A DNA stretch of 64,000 bases from Porphyra umbilicalis (lineage: Eukaryota > Rhodophyta > Bangiophyceae > Bangiales > Bangiaceae), in the NCBI GenBank assembly GCA_002049455.2, contig KV918896.1, positions 62,001 through 126,000 of the forward strand. Reading direction: 5' to 3'. The position numbers and the translations under genes are program-made. The stretch's first letter is position 1. Every line of letters starts with the position of its first letter. The notes under the pieces are model-generated. The model did not search any database. It saw only the letters and a list, made by a program, of their open reading frames with translations, and was not told where the DNA came from. Shown piece by piece: positions 43,807 through 54,683 of this stretch.

Positions 43807-45482
43807 ATGGCGTCGCCGCCCGACATCCGCAAGTCGGACGCAATCGTTAGCGGCATGCCGGCGAGTACATCCGTGGTGACCCCAGAGTTCGCTGCAACAG
43901 GGGGATCCGCGGCTGGATCAGGGATTCTCTTCACTCCGCCTCGGCCACTGACGGAACTCGTGGGCGAAACGGTACGGCGGGTCCCGCCGGGGGCCGATGC
44001 TTTTCTCCCTCGACGTCACGACGAACGGACGGGATTGGTGAATCGAGATCGTGGTTTGGCGACGCCTTTGGCGATAGCAAATCTGGATACGGCGCTGTCG
44101 ACGTTCCGCGAGTCGTTACTGGCCGAAGTTTCTCGGGTCATCGCGGCGAGCCCCGCGGGCTCTGCTCAAGATGCCCTCCGCCGAGATTCTCCCGTGGACA
44201 TGCGGAAGAGCCGCAGCAAAGGCAAGTCACGGCGTCACCGTAGTCCCTCGTCGTCATCGTCGTCTACATTTTCCTCGCCGTCACCGGCGACAACCGATAA
44301 CGACGACGACCACGTGGGGTGCAAGGTCGGGTCCGGCAAGCTGGCGGTCCTTGAGTGCCCGGACGATCGCTTCGCGGGCGTCCTGGACTACCGATCGTCC
44401 CGCCTACGGAACCGTCACTCGACCTACGGGGCGTCGCAGGCCCGCAAGATGGGACGGATGGCCAAGAACATGAAGTTCTCCTTCGGGATTTTCCCGGTGT
44501 TCAACGGAAAGGAACCCCTCAAGGTCTCTCGTGGCTGCGGAAGTTCGTCAAGGCCTGCGATGACAACGACGTGTCCGAGGGGATGGGCTTGTACATAATT
44601 CCCAACTTCCTCGCGGGCGACGCTGAGACGCGGTTCACTCGGAACCTACCGGGATCGGATATCGCGGGCGGAAGGGGCTCGTTTGGATCCTTTCCCTCGG
44701 CGGTTAATTGTTTGTTGTCGAGCTACGCGGAGCCGCACGCTTTAGGGCTGCCACATGGCAAGTTTAGCCGGGCGGCGCTCGTGGACAACGAGGGGGTGGA
44801 CGCCTTCGCGGCACGTCTACGGGGCCTCGCAAAGTTTTGCGGCAACATCCACTCCAAGGGGACGATGAAACAGCAGCTGATCCGACGCCTACCTGAGTAT
44901 CTACGGACGGATGCCTTCGTGTACAACTCGGCGCAACGAAGCTGTCAGCAGTTGTCGACCTACGTGGCAGGCAAGTATCGGGCCGCCAAGGACGTCATGG
45001 CGTTGGCCAGCCGGGGGTCACCCGAGGGATCCTCGCGGAAGGGACAGACGTAGACGGGGCCCCGAGGACTCTCGGTCAACCAACCCGAATCCCCGTGGGA
45101 GGAGGACGACACGGCGACGCACGAGACGGTCGCGGTGCTGCCGTCGGGTACCCCGGGGTTCCGCACGGCCGGAGGAGCGCCCTACGCTCAGCGGGAGGCA
45201 TCCACGGGTCCCCTGCTGTGCTATATGAGTTGCACGCGGGGACACCGGGTCCGTGATTGCAAGATTCTGAGGGACAAACAGCGGGACCTCGTGAAAGCCG
45301 CGCGGAGCACCTTCCTTCGACAGAGGAACGCGGGGGTGGGCGCCGTCGCTGATCGCACCCCCGTCGTGGCCCTGGTGTGGGACGACCTTTTGGGCGGCGC
45401 GGAGTCAACGAAGACGAAATGGGGGGACGCCGCACCCGTGGAAACCCCGGCCAAGGGGCTCCGCGGGGCAGGAAACGCCTAG
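43807..45482 (+). pseudogene. gag of the Ty3-type element
   Basis: ATG at 43807 follows the 5' LTR by 143 bp. The frame shifts by one near 44525 and then contains a TAG at 45051-45053 before ending at TAG 45480-45482. A Ser/Arg-rich N-terminal part precedes a capsid-like region with FVKACDDNDVSEGMGLYIIP and KFCGNIHSKGTMKQQLIRRL. The same signatures occur in the gag genes at 58373 and 62304. The nucleocapsid zinc knuckle near 45219-45260 should be CX2CX4HX4C, but its second Cys is Ser (CYMSC..GH....C). Non-functional as read. Confidence 0.85.
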
Positions 45483-46545
45483 GGGGGGTGGCTTCGCCAT
45501 CCCCCTCCATCCCCCCTGTTCGCCCCAACTCCCGGGTTGCCCCCTGTCACGTCACGTTTGCCTCCCCGGGGGTAACTGCGACGTGGCCTGTCCCGGAACG
45601 ATGCCCGTGCCGTCGTGGGCGATACCGCCCGCGGTTCAAGGGGACGCTGTTGCTGTTACGGAAAGAGAATTTCCAGATCAGCGCGTCGTACCAGTTGGCG
45701 CCGTGGCAGACCCCGACCCTTACGAGGGCGGTGGTCGACACTGGCGCCGGGCCAAGCGTGATCCGCGCGGATATGTTTCCCGAAGGGTGGACCGAGTATG
45801 CACCGCGGGTGCTGCCCCGAACCCAAGTGCGTGACGCCTCGGGGCAGCTTCTCAAGGTGTACGCGGAGGTGTCTTTGACGATCTACGTCGGGGGGGCCGC
45901 TATGGAGTATGAGCTCCTCGTGGTCAAGGCACTGTCGGTACCGCTCATCCTCGGGCGGGACTTCCAGCGCAACTACGTGGGAACCATCTGCCCCAAGACG
46001 CAGACGATCAAGAGTGACGACGACATGTCCACGGTGGCGATGCGGAGCTTGACGGGGAACACGCGGCCCACGCCCTCACGCCGAGAAAACAAGCCGAAGG
46101 CCCGAGCTGCGGCTATCCGGCTTCGGCAAGGGGTACCCGTTGGCCCGCGATGCATCCAGGCGGTCCAAGTGTGATGCAACGTCAAGGGGGTCCACCTGGT
46201 ACGGGAACGCCCCGTCAAAATGAGCCGACGGAACGTACTGTTGCACAACGCCGTCGCGGAGTTGTCCCCCCACACCCCGCGGTCCTTCTTCTGACGAACG
46301 TCGGGGACATGCCGGTGCACCTAGCGAAGGGGCATGTCATCGGAAGCGCGACGGCCTACAATGGACCGCTACACGTTGTCGAGGAAGAGGAGAAACCGGA
46401 AGCGGTCCTAACGGGGGGGGCAGATCCCCGTGACAAGCCCGACGGGGAGGTCAAGACGGGCCAACAAGCTGAAGACGGGATCGACGAGGGACAACCTACA
46501 CCCCACCCGCCGGACAAGACGTGTCCCAAGCCGGAGGGCCACTGA
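45377..46545 (+). pseudogene. Aspartic protease region of the Ty3-type element
   Basis: The frame beginning near 45377 contains VVDTGAGPSVI (catalytic Asp codon at 45737) and the C-terminal LILGRDF signature of retropepsins. It hits TGA at 46172-46174, continues protein-like to about 46260, then shifts into the 46150-46545 frame. That frame carries LLTNVGDMPVHLAKGHVIG, a linker typical of Ty3 polyproteins. It overlaps the end of gag in another frame, suggesting frameshift expression in the ancestor. Confidence 0.82.
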
Positions 46546-46575
46546 GATGGTGTCCCCGGTACGCTCCGCGGTGTC

Positions 46576-49500
46576 GTGGACGACCTCCTCGAGGAATACA
46601 AGGAGCTATGGGCGGGGAAACTCGGCAAGGTCGACGTCACCCCGCACCGGATCGAGGTAACCCCCGGGGCACGGCCACGCCGGGCCCAACATTATCGGGC
46701 GAGCCACGCTTCGAGGGACATCATCACCAAGGAGGTGCAACGCCAACGGACCTCGGTGAAATCGAGCCCTCGAGTGCCGAGTGGGCCTTCTCTGTGGTCC
46801 TGGTCCCGAAATCCGACGGGATGATGCCGTTCTGCGTGGATTACCGCAGACTCAACGAGGGAACAGTGCGGGATGTGTACCTGTTGCCACGTATGGACGA
46901 TTGTATTAACTTCCTCGGGGACGCCAAGGTGTTTTCGACGCTGGACTTCTACCCGGGGTATTGGCAGATCCCCGTGGCGGACGAGGACCGGGACAAGACG
47001 ACCTTCGTTTGCCACGAGGGGGCCTATCGCTACATCCGCCTTCCCTTCGGTCTGTCCAATGCCCCGGCGACCTTCCAATGGGCCATCGACATGATCCTCG
47101 GAGGACTCAACTGGAAGAGCTTCCTCGTGTACCTCGACGACATCATCGTCTTTTCGCAGTCGGCGAGGGAACACGTGTAACACCTCCGGGAGGTCTTCAC
47201 GGCGCTGCGCGGCGCGGGTCTCTCCCTGAAGGCCAAGAAGTGCCACTTGTTCCAAGAGGAGGTGGAGCATTTAGGCCATATCGTGGGCCGGGGGGAGCTG
47301 AAGGCTCAAGACAATAACATCCGCGAACTCAAGGAGGCGTCTCCCCCGCGGTGCAAGAAGGACCTACGTAGCTTCCTCGGGATGTGTAACGTGTTTCGGA
47401 GGCTCGTCAAGGACTACGCCCAAGTGGCGCGGCCGTTGGCCGCGATGATGAGTTTCAAGAGGCCCGATGGGTGGGGGACGATGTCCGACGAGGCCCTAGG
47501 GGCATTCGAAGAACTCAAGAGGCGAATCACGGAGGCTCTCATCCTCGCCCTGCCGAGGCCACAAGGGACCTTCACGTTGGACACGGACGCAAGTGCGGAG
47601 CAGGTCGGCGCGGTCCTTCTACAAGAGCAACCTGACCAATCCACGCGGCCCGTGGGCTCTTGGAGCCGCTCCCTCAACGCGGCGGAGTGGAATTACGGCA
47701 CGACGGAGCGGGAGTGCCTCGCGAAGGTGTGGGCGTCCCTCCTTCTCCGCCCCTACGTCGAAGGGACCCGCTTCACGGTACGCACGGACCACGCCGCGCT
47801 CAAGTGGATGCTGCACATGGACGGGGCCCACGGGAGGCTGGCGCGGTGGCGGTTGCGGCTGGCGGAGTTCGACAACGTTGTACAGACACGGCCCGGGGCG
47901 TCACACCACGCGGCGGACACGATGTCACGCATCTCATCACCCACGGGAGACGAGGGGGCGATACCCGACGCGGTACCCTGTCTGGCTTTGCCCAACTCGT
48001 CGGCCGCGTGGCAGTTACCGCCGGATATTAAAGGGGGACTCCTAGCTTCCCTGACGCTCGCCGAGCTCCTCGAGGAGAAAGCGGAGGACAAACGGTGCAA
48101 GGAGGTCCGCGCGGCAATGGACGGCAACGACAAGTGGCGGTTCCACGAGGACCCGAATGGCCTCTTGGTGCGTACGGTGCCGTTAGATGGGGCCGCGCAA
48201 GTATACGTGCCGACTCACATGCGCTACGGGGTGATGATGCGGGAGCACTACCATCCGCAAGCCGGGCACCCGGGGGCGAACAAGCTCTACACGTCGATGC
48301 GACGGTGGTTTTATTGGGAATCAATGGTGGTGGACGTCTACGCCTTCGTGGCCAACTGCACGCAGTGCGCGATAGGGTTGCACACGACGCCCCTATTTGG
48401 GGGGCGCCAGGGGCGCGCGACGGATAAGACGCCTTACTGACGCCCCATTAGGCAGCCAAAACGCCCCAACGTCGCCCCAAGTGGCACCCTACGTATTCAT
48501 CATAAGATCAAAGTGGCACTCATACTGTGCACTCATATGTCATTTTCTGTTTCAAGACTGGGTGCCTGTCCCCAACCAAGGTGCACAGCCGCCACCTGCT
48601 GAATGTTGTAGACCCCCCTGAAATCTATCTCTTCGCGACGCCTTGCTGACGCCCTTTTGAGTTCCGGCGTTCGGGGCGCACGACGCCCAAATGACGCCCT
48701 GGTGACGCCCTTAACGACGCCCTTAACGACGCCCTGGGCGTTCTGAGCAACCCTAGTGCGCGAGGAACCGCGTCGGCAAGCGTCGCAAGACAAACTACCT
48801 CAAGAATTTTCCCCCGACGCAACCGCTGAAGGATCTGTGCATGGACCTGCTCGGCCCCCTCCCCCGGACGACGGCGGGAAACTAACACCTGTTGGTCATC
48901 GTGGACCGCTTCTCCAAGATGACGCGGGCCATCCCCCTCCAGAGGATTGACGCGGAGACCATCGCGGAACCCTTTTTGGACAACTGGGTGGCAGCATACG
49001 GACCCCCGGCGACGGTGTTATCGGAAAATGGCACCCAGCTCCGCTCCACGTTCTTTCAAGGGGTTTGCTCGCTCCTCGGGATCTCCAACCGGTACTCCAC
49101 GCCGTACCACCAGCAGACGAAAGGCCGAGTGGAGCGGTACGACCCAACCATCGTGAGGCAGTTGCGGAAGCACGTCGAGGACCACCAAGACCGATGGGAC
49201 GAGCTGTTGCCGATGCTGACGTTGGTCTACAACAGTCGGCCGCAGAAGAGCACCGGGGTGGCGCCCCTCGAGTTCGTCACCCCCGAGAGTGTGCGGAGTC
49301 TCTCCGTGGAACGCATGGTCGGCTCCCCGACACCCGGGGAGACGGACGGTAGCCCACGACCCGTCCACGAGGGCATCCGAGCGGGGCTGCGGAACCTGAT
49401 CCACAAGGTACGGAAGTCCCCCACGTTGGCACAGCGGCGGTACAAGAGGAACTACGACGCCCGCGTACGACCGGTAAACAAGAGAGTCCAAGCAGGGGAC

Positions 49501-49949
49501 TGGGCGTTCGTCGATGGCCACACGCGGACCAAGTATAAGCTCGGGACCCGCGCGGCCTGGCCGTACAAGGTGTTGTCCCGCGGAGAGGGCACGTTCTCGA
49601 TGGACATCTGTGGGAATCCTGAGACCGTGAGCAGGGACCGCGTGACGGCGGCGCTGGGCCCAAGGGGGATCCGCAGACGCTCCTGCAGAACCTCGGGGTA
49701 CCGCAAGACATCGTGGTCCCCGAGGGGCATCACTACACGGGCAAGGCGCTCGTCTGGGAGGCCTTCGTGGGCCACGAGGTCGCTGACGATGGCACGCTAC
49801 GCCTGTGGACCCGCTGGTGTGGGTACCATCCCGAAGAGGACACCCTCGAGTTGGCCAGTCGGTTCGAGCTACGTAAGGTGTACCAGTACATGCGGCGTGT
49901 TGGCCTACGAGTCGAAGAAGCGGGGTCGGTCGTCGACTTTCTCGCCTAA
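46576..49949 (+). pseudogene. Reverse transcriptase, RNase H, integrase and chromodomain (broken)
   Basis: RT begins near 46576 (LLEEYKELWAGKLG), shifts frame near 46745 and reaches the active-site YLDD near 47130-47141. A TAA follows at 47178-47180, beyond which the same frame resumes. RNase H shows LDTDASAEQ (near 47578) and RTDHAALKWM (near 47785). Integrase has its HHCC zinc domain at about 48235-48370, cut by a nested MITE at 48373-48755. The catalytic core resumes (MDLLG; a TAA at 48885-48887; VDRFSK) but has SENGTQ where family members have SDNGTQ, and then GRVERY for the last Glu. After a further frameshift near 49655 the tail WTRWCGYHPEEDTLE (near 49795-49850) is chromodomain-like. 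Clearly inactive. Confidence 0.92.
48373..48755. mobile_element. hAT-like MITE, 383 bp, inserted in integrase
   Basis: Ends TAGGGTTGCACACGACGCCC and the inverted GGGCGTTCTGAGCAACCCTA. Perfect 8-bp direct repeats GTGCGCGA flank it (48365-48372 and 48756-48763). Taking away the element and one repeat would rejoin the integrase zinc-finger and core in one frame. This shows both the precise limits and that it arrived after the retrotransposon. Nearly the same sequence as 41968-42349. Confidence 0.95.
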
Positions 49950-51638
49950 GACAATTCCCATGCGGGACACGTGGTTTTCAAGTCTCGAATCGTGACCGAT
50001 TTTCGATCACCCCACGTGTTCCGGTCAGAGCCACGTGGCCGTGGGGGTAACCATCACTGTCGTACGGCGGGATCGTGGCCCTCTCCGTAGCTGTGGATTC
50101 GGGGCAAATCGATGGGGCATCGTGGACGTGTCCGGAGGGGGCGGATCGGGACGGCTGGCCCGTGCGGATCTGTCAGGAGGCGGATCGCAAGGTGGGATCG
50201 GGATTCAGTTCGCCGTACAAGGGGCGCTCTCGTGAGGGGTCAGCAAATGACCTACGCGGGGTTTACTGGTCGCTGACGTGCCGACCGGCACCGTCGACGC
50301 AACGACATTCCCTACACTCTGAGCTCCTACAACCCCATGGGATAGTCCCCTCTCTCCTGTCGTGTTTCTTCCCTCCGTTGTTCAGCGGCGCCTCGAGGCA
50401 GGCCCACTCGCTGCGGAAGATGGCCCACGGGGTATGCCGCCCCGCGTGGAGGTCGTCCGTCGTGTCCGCGGGGATCCACGGGAGTTCCGCCATGCTGCCG
50501 TATGGGACTTCCACCCCGTAGCACCACGCGGGAGTCGACAGGTTCAAGCGCGAGCGGGTCGCCGTGGCACAACTTAGGTACTCCGCTCAGTGACGGGCTA
50601 CGAGGCGGCCTGTGAGCCCGCCCCAACGGTGGTTGCGGGTGGTCGTCGACTGGACCGTCTTGGGGTCTTCTTTGTCGGACGCCTCGATGAACGGGGGAGA
50701 CGTCAAGATGTAGGCGAAGGTCGGAACCAACGGCGAGTCCCCGGGGGCGTCGTCCATGAAGCCGACGTAAGAATGACGGTACCCCGCCTCGCAGCTGCGC
50801 CGCACCACGGTGATCGACGAGGCTCGGTCGTCGAGGGACAGTACGAGGGCGTGCGGCTTGGCGTCAGTCTTCTTGGCGAACGGGTTGGTGGGTCGCACCG
50901 AGTCGATGCCCCGGACCGTCGCGCGAGCCAGCGTGTCCGATATGCCTATGCGGGCCTCCTCGTGCTCCCACGCCGCCGCCCACGTCGACGGGTCGGACAA
51001 CACGGGTAGGGGGCCTACGGCAGTCGAGGATGCCATCCAATCTTCTTGTCGGCCATCGCGGAGGACGACGCAGACGCGGACACCTTGTGGTCGGGGGGGC
51101 CGCCGGGTCCTCGGTCCGAAGAGGGTGGTAAGGGCAACCACGTGGTGAAGGAGGGGGGGGGGGGGGATATTCAAGTGCGCACAGAAGCAAGAAGCAAGAA
51201 GCGACGGGCACCACGGGGGGGGGTGGAAGGCACGTCGTGGGGTGGAAGGAGGAACGAGTCGGCGAACACCGCGTCGTGACCAGCGCGGATAGGTTACGTC
51301 GCGCGGGGGTGTGAAGAAGCCCCGGAGTTGCACGTGGTGGGGGGGGGTGAGACCGGGGTGTGCGTGTGGGCCCACGGGGAGGGGTGGGGCCAACGTGCGT
51401 CACGGGGGGTGTGGGGGCCACAAGACACCGGTGCGGGCCGCGCGCCACGCCACGCCGGTGTGGCATGGGGCCGATCCAGTCCGCGGACAGACCTCGACAA
51501 CCCCTTTGGGGCGAGGATCGGTGGGCGGCGGGAATGGCGGTTGTGGCCGGCACCAGGCCAGGGGGCCGGGCCGGAACCCCCTCCCAAGGGGTCGTCGCGG
51601 GACGGGCAGGGACGCCATGTCACGCGATAGGGGGGCTG
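49950..51638. other. Non-coding (sense) stretch between pol and 3' LTR
   Basis: About 1.7 kb with no sense-strand gene. It holds an antisense ORF (50263-51036) and then G-rich sequence. A purine run AGGGGGGC just before 51639 may be the polypurine tract. Confidence 0.6.
50263..51036 (-). CDS. Antisense ORF of the Ty3-type element, one in-frame TGA
   Basis: ATG 51036-51034 opens a minus-strand frame of 149 codons to TGA 50589-50587. The same frame then stays open and protein-like to a stop at 50265-50263. It reads MASSTAVGPLPVLSDPSTWA at the start and contains ITVVRRSCEAGYRHSYVGFM and, after the TGA, WAIFRSEWACLEAPLNNGG. Balanced, non-repetitive composition in a GC-rich context suggests past coding. 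I do not recognise the family. Antisense ORFs between integrase and the 3' LTR are known in some plant Ty3/Gypsy lineages, so this could be an accessory or captured gene. The TGA may be decay of TGG or CGA. Confidence 0.5.
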
Positions 51639-52135
51639 TGTGGCGGTCGGGGATCTTACAGTTGGAAGGGGCGTGGCCCCTCAGCTGTGGACAGCACACC
51701 CCCGGGGGCCGTCCCAAAATATTCCGATCCGCGCCAGCAAAGGAATGTTCTTTCAGATCTTGGGGAGATCGGATTCGGTCGGGGGCGGGGCTTTTCCCCA
51801 GTGGTTTTCCCAACCCCCCTACTACTTGTTTGAACTTTTTGCTTTGGAGGGATTTATCTGTTTGGCGCATTTCGGGTGGCTACCATGGCCACCGTCGTTC
51901 GAGTTGGAGAGGGGTTTATTGACAGCGGGGACGCCGTCCCCGTCGCCGTTTGATAAAACCAACTGTGATTTGGACTACGATTCCCCACTGGGCTTTGCCG
52001 TCATCCTCTCCTCCCGTCGGGGGAAGGCTGGGCTGTGGGTCGATTTCCGGGGCAATTCTTTCGACGTACCGAGCTGATCAAGAGGTCACTTCTGCAAGAC
52101 GAAGAACCAGCGTGGTGGTGCCTAGAACCGCTACT
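51639..52135 (+). repeat. 3' LTR, 497 bp
   Basis: Starts TGTGGCGGTCGGG and ends CCGCTACT, followed by the ATCGC target duplication. The terminal CA of the 5' LTR is CT here. It lacks the 460-bp insertion and so represents the ancestral LTR structure. Scattered differences from the 5' LTR indicate an old insertion. Confidence 0.92.
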
Positions 52136-52660
52136 ATCGCCCTGGGTGCCGTTGCCGGCGCCGTCGCCGGGACGGCAGTCGTAGCTTCGGCGTCACCCCC
52201 GCCCCCGCCGCCGACGCTGCCGCCGCCGCCGTGGCCAAGCCGCCGCTTCAGTGCCACTCCTGACCCCCGCCACCAACACCGCCGCCTCCCACGCCACCGT
52301 GGCTCGGCCGCCGCTGCGGAGCCGCCCTCGCCCCCGGCACGGCCACTGCCAACGCCGCCGCCGCTGCCGCCGCCGCCGCCGCCACCGCCGCCGCCGCTGC
52401 CGCCGCCGCCGCCGCACGCCTGTGCGTCACTGTGGCGGCCGCCGCCGCACCCCACATTGCCGTGGCTTGGCCGCCGCTGCGGCGCTGCGCCTGTCCCCGG
52501 CACCGCTTTCTCCGCCGCCGCCGCAACGGTCGCTCAGCCGCTGCTTCGGCGCCTTCCTGTCGCCACCGCCCCGGGTGTCGCGCGGACTGCCGATGCAGTC
52601 GTGGTGGGGTTGACGCCGCCGCTGCCCCCGTGGCCACCCGTGCCACCGCCGCCCCGTTGA
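52136..52660 (+). other. Ala/Pro-rich open frame continuing across the retrotransposon
   Basis: The frame here (LGAVAGAVAGTAVV, then Pro-rich and Ala-rich sequence to TGA 52658-52660) is in register with the frame ending at 42704 once the retrotransposon and one ATCGC copy are disregarded. It may be a disrupted low-complexity gene. The block CGGCCGCCGCTGCGG recurs twice about 150 bp apart, so it may simply be GC repeat DNA. Confidence 0.3.
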
Positions 52661-53037
52661 TCCTGCCTCCGCCGCCTCTGCGGTGGCTCTGGCTACCGTC
52701 TCCATCGCCGCGGCAGCGGTCGCCGCTACGGCAGGCCTAGCGTGCGCCACCCACGCGCCGCCGTACGGGGACCTGTGTCGCAGGCCCGTCGGCGGCGGTG
52801 ACGGCGCCGTGCCGTGGCGATCAGAACGGTCCTGGTGGTGGTGGGGAGGCGCCTGCTACGGTAGATGCTGTGTCTGTTACTAAAGGGTGTGCGGCGGTTC
52901 TTGTGGGAGTGTCTGGTCTCGTCGAGGAAGCGTGGCGCTGCTGCGGTGGGCTCCTGGTGGACAGCTGCGTGACCTGTCATGAAGTGTTTTCGGGGTATAG
53001 AAAACAACAGGAAGGAAGTGTTTCCGACCTTAGCCAG

Positions 53038-53440
53038 TATTGCTGATCCTCGAATTTTGTCCTGGAGGACAGAGACAGAGACAGACTCTGATCAAGAGCA
53101 CTGTATTTGTTTATAACGACAGTAAGAAGGCATCGAAGCCAATAGAAAGCCCGTATTCTGTGCCAGGAACTTGCATCGAGCAGAACTCACTGTTTGTTGC
53201 TGCTTGATCCGCTTTTCTTGGCACGGAGCGAGCTGCCCACGCGAGATCTTGAGATTTCCTACTGTCTCCTCGCCAGAAGTGCAGAAAAGAAGAGGAGCTG
53301 ATGTTGATTTCCAGGCTGCGTGGGCACATGTAAGCAATCAGGAGCACCAAGTCAGTCCCAGGGGCGCATATGATTGGTGGAGAGAGTCGGGTCCGCAAGT
53401 CAGTCTCTGTCCACCAGGACAAAATTCGGGATCAGCAATA
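53038..53440. mobile_element. 0.4-kb inverted-repeat element
   Basis: Bases 53038-53076 and 53403-53440 are inverted repeats reading TATTGCTGATCC(T)CGAATTT then TGTCCTGG(A/T)GGACAGAGAC, with one indel and one mismatch. The 330-bp interior is non-coding. The flanks show no convincing duplication. A MITE-like element is the likely explanation. Confidence 0.6.
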
Positions 53441-54683
53441 CCATTATCGTTCTCAGCACCCTCAATAGGTCCTGACAGGACTGGGAGAAAAATGTACAAG
53501 ACCCATGTGTCACCATGATATGTCGTGCGAACCAACGTATGTCCATTCCAGATTGCTCTCCCAGGGTCCCCAAATCAGTCCAGACGGAAAGTACGGACGA
53601 CAATTCTTCACAATACATGAGTAGCGCCATTTTTTTTTCTCCGTCGTTCCTGAATCTATCGATGGCGCTATGAACAGTGGTATAGGTGGCTAAGCACACA
53701 GACCACTTTTTCGTGTTCATTTGTTCTCCTCAACATGACAGAATCTGAAAACACCCTCCCAACCTCTTGCAGCCCACAACCTGCTGCCAAGCATCTGAGA
53801 GTCGGTCCCTACACCCCCCAGGTCCCTTAGCAAGCACACAAAGTAATACAATCCCCGAAGCAGATGGTGGGCAACAGGAGCAGAAACAGCGAGCGGGAGG
53901 AGCAGCACTCGGCCAGCGGAAGCAGCAGGGCAGCCGCTGAAGGGGGGAGGGGGCTGGCGCCAGTGGCGACCGCGGGGTGGCGGCGGCGGGGATGACGGGC
54001 GCTGAAACTAGTGGCAGCAGGGGGAAGCAGGCAGCAGCGGGGGCGACCGGGCGTCGGCCCGGAAGCGGTAGCGACGTGGAAGGGGCACCCCGGCTGTGCC
54101 AGCGGCCGAGCAGCGGCGGAAGCTGGGGAGAGAGGCTACTGGCAGAGGCAACTGACAGCATGAAGTAGCGACGGCAGCGGCGGTGGCGGTGGCGTCGGCG
54201 GTGGCCCGGCCAGGACAGGATAGGCCAGGCGGGTGCCTGAAGCAGGGGGCTGGGTGGCCCTGACAGGCAGCGGTTGCAGCCAGGGGGGGGAGAGCAGCGC
54301 CGCGGGTTGCAGGCGGCGACGTAGAGGGCAAGTGGGAGGGGGAGCAGGCGGCGGGGGGGGTGGGTGATGGGCGGGGGCCGGTGGCGGGGGGGGGCGGGTG
54401 GCGTGGGGGGGCGGGTGGCGTGGGGGGGCGGGTGGCGGGGGTGGCGGCAGCGGGGGGTGCAGGCGGCAAGGAAGGGAGTGCCTTTCTTCGTACTTCGACG
54501 GGCGCCTGGATGGTCCGGTCCCCCCCGCAGTGGGGCTGAAAACGAGGGTGCATATACATATGAAATCAGAGGCTCTCATTGGTCAAGGAAGCTGCCACTG
54601 CGTTTACTCTTCCGGTCCACTTCAATATTCTAGTTAGCTTTGATGAAGCTTTGATGGACCCTGATCAATGCTAGTATTACCAA
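53441..54683. other. No gene recognised; GC minisatellite
   Basis: Mixed sequence with a purine-rich segment (53880-54180) and a short array GGGGCGGGTGGCGTGG repeated about three times at 54393-54445. No motif-bearing frame. Confidence 0.5.

Larger units (their letters stand above)
42705..52135 (+). mobile_element. Full-length chromodomain-type Ty3/Gypsy LTR retrotransposon
   Basis: Two LTRs flank gag, protease, reverse transcriptase, RNase H, integrase and a chromodomain-like tail in Ty3/Gypsy order. The element is flanked by the 5-bp direct repeat ATCGC (42700-42704 and 52136-52140). LTRs start TGTGGCGGTCGGG. Frames are broken at several points and the element has taken two nested insertions: 460 bp in the 5' LTR and 383 bp in integrase. 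It also has an unusual 1.7-kb stretch between pol and the 3' LTR containing an antisense ORF. A chromodomain suggests that the parent element targeted specific chromatin. Confidence 0.93.
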
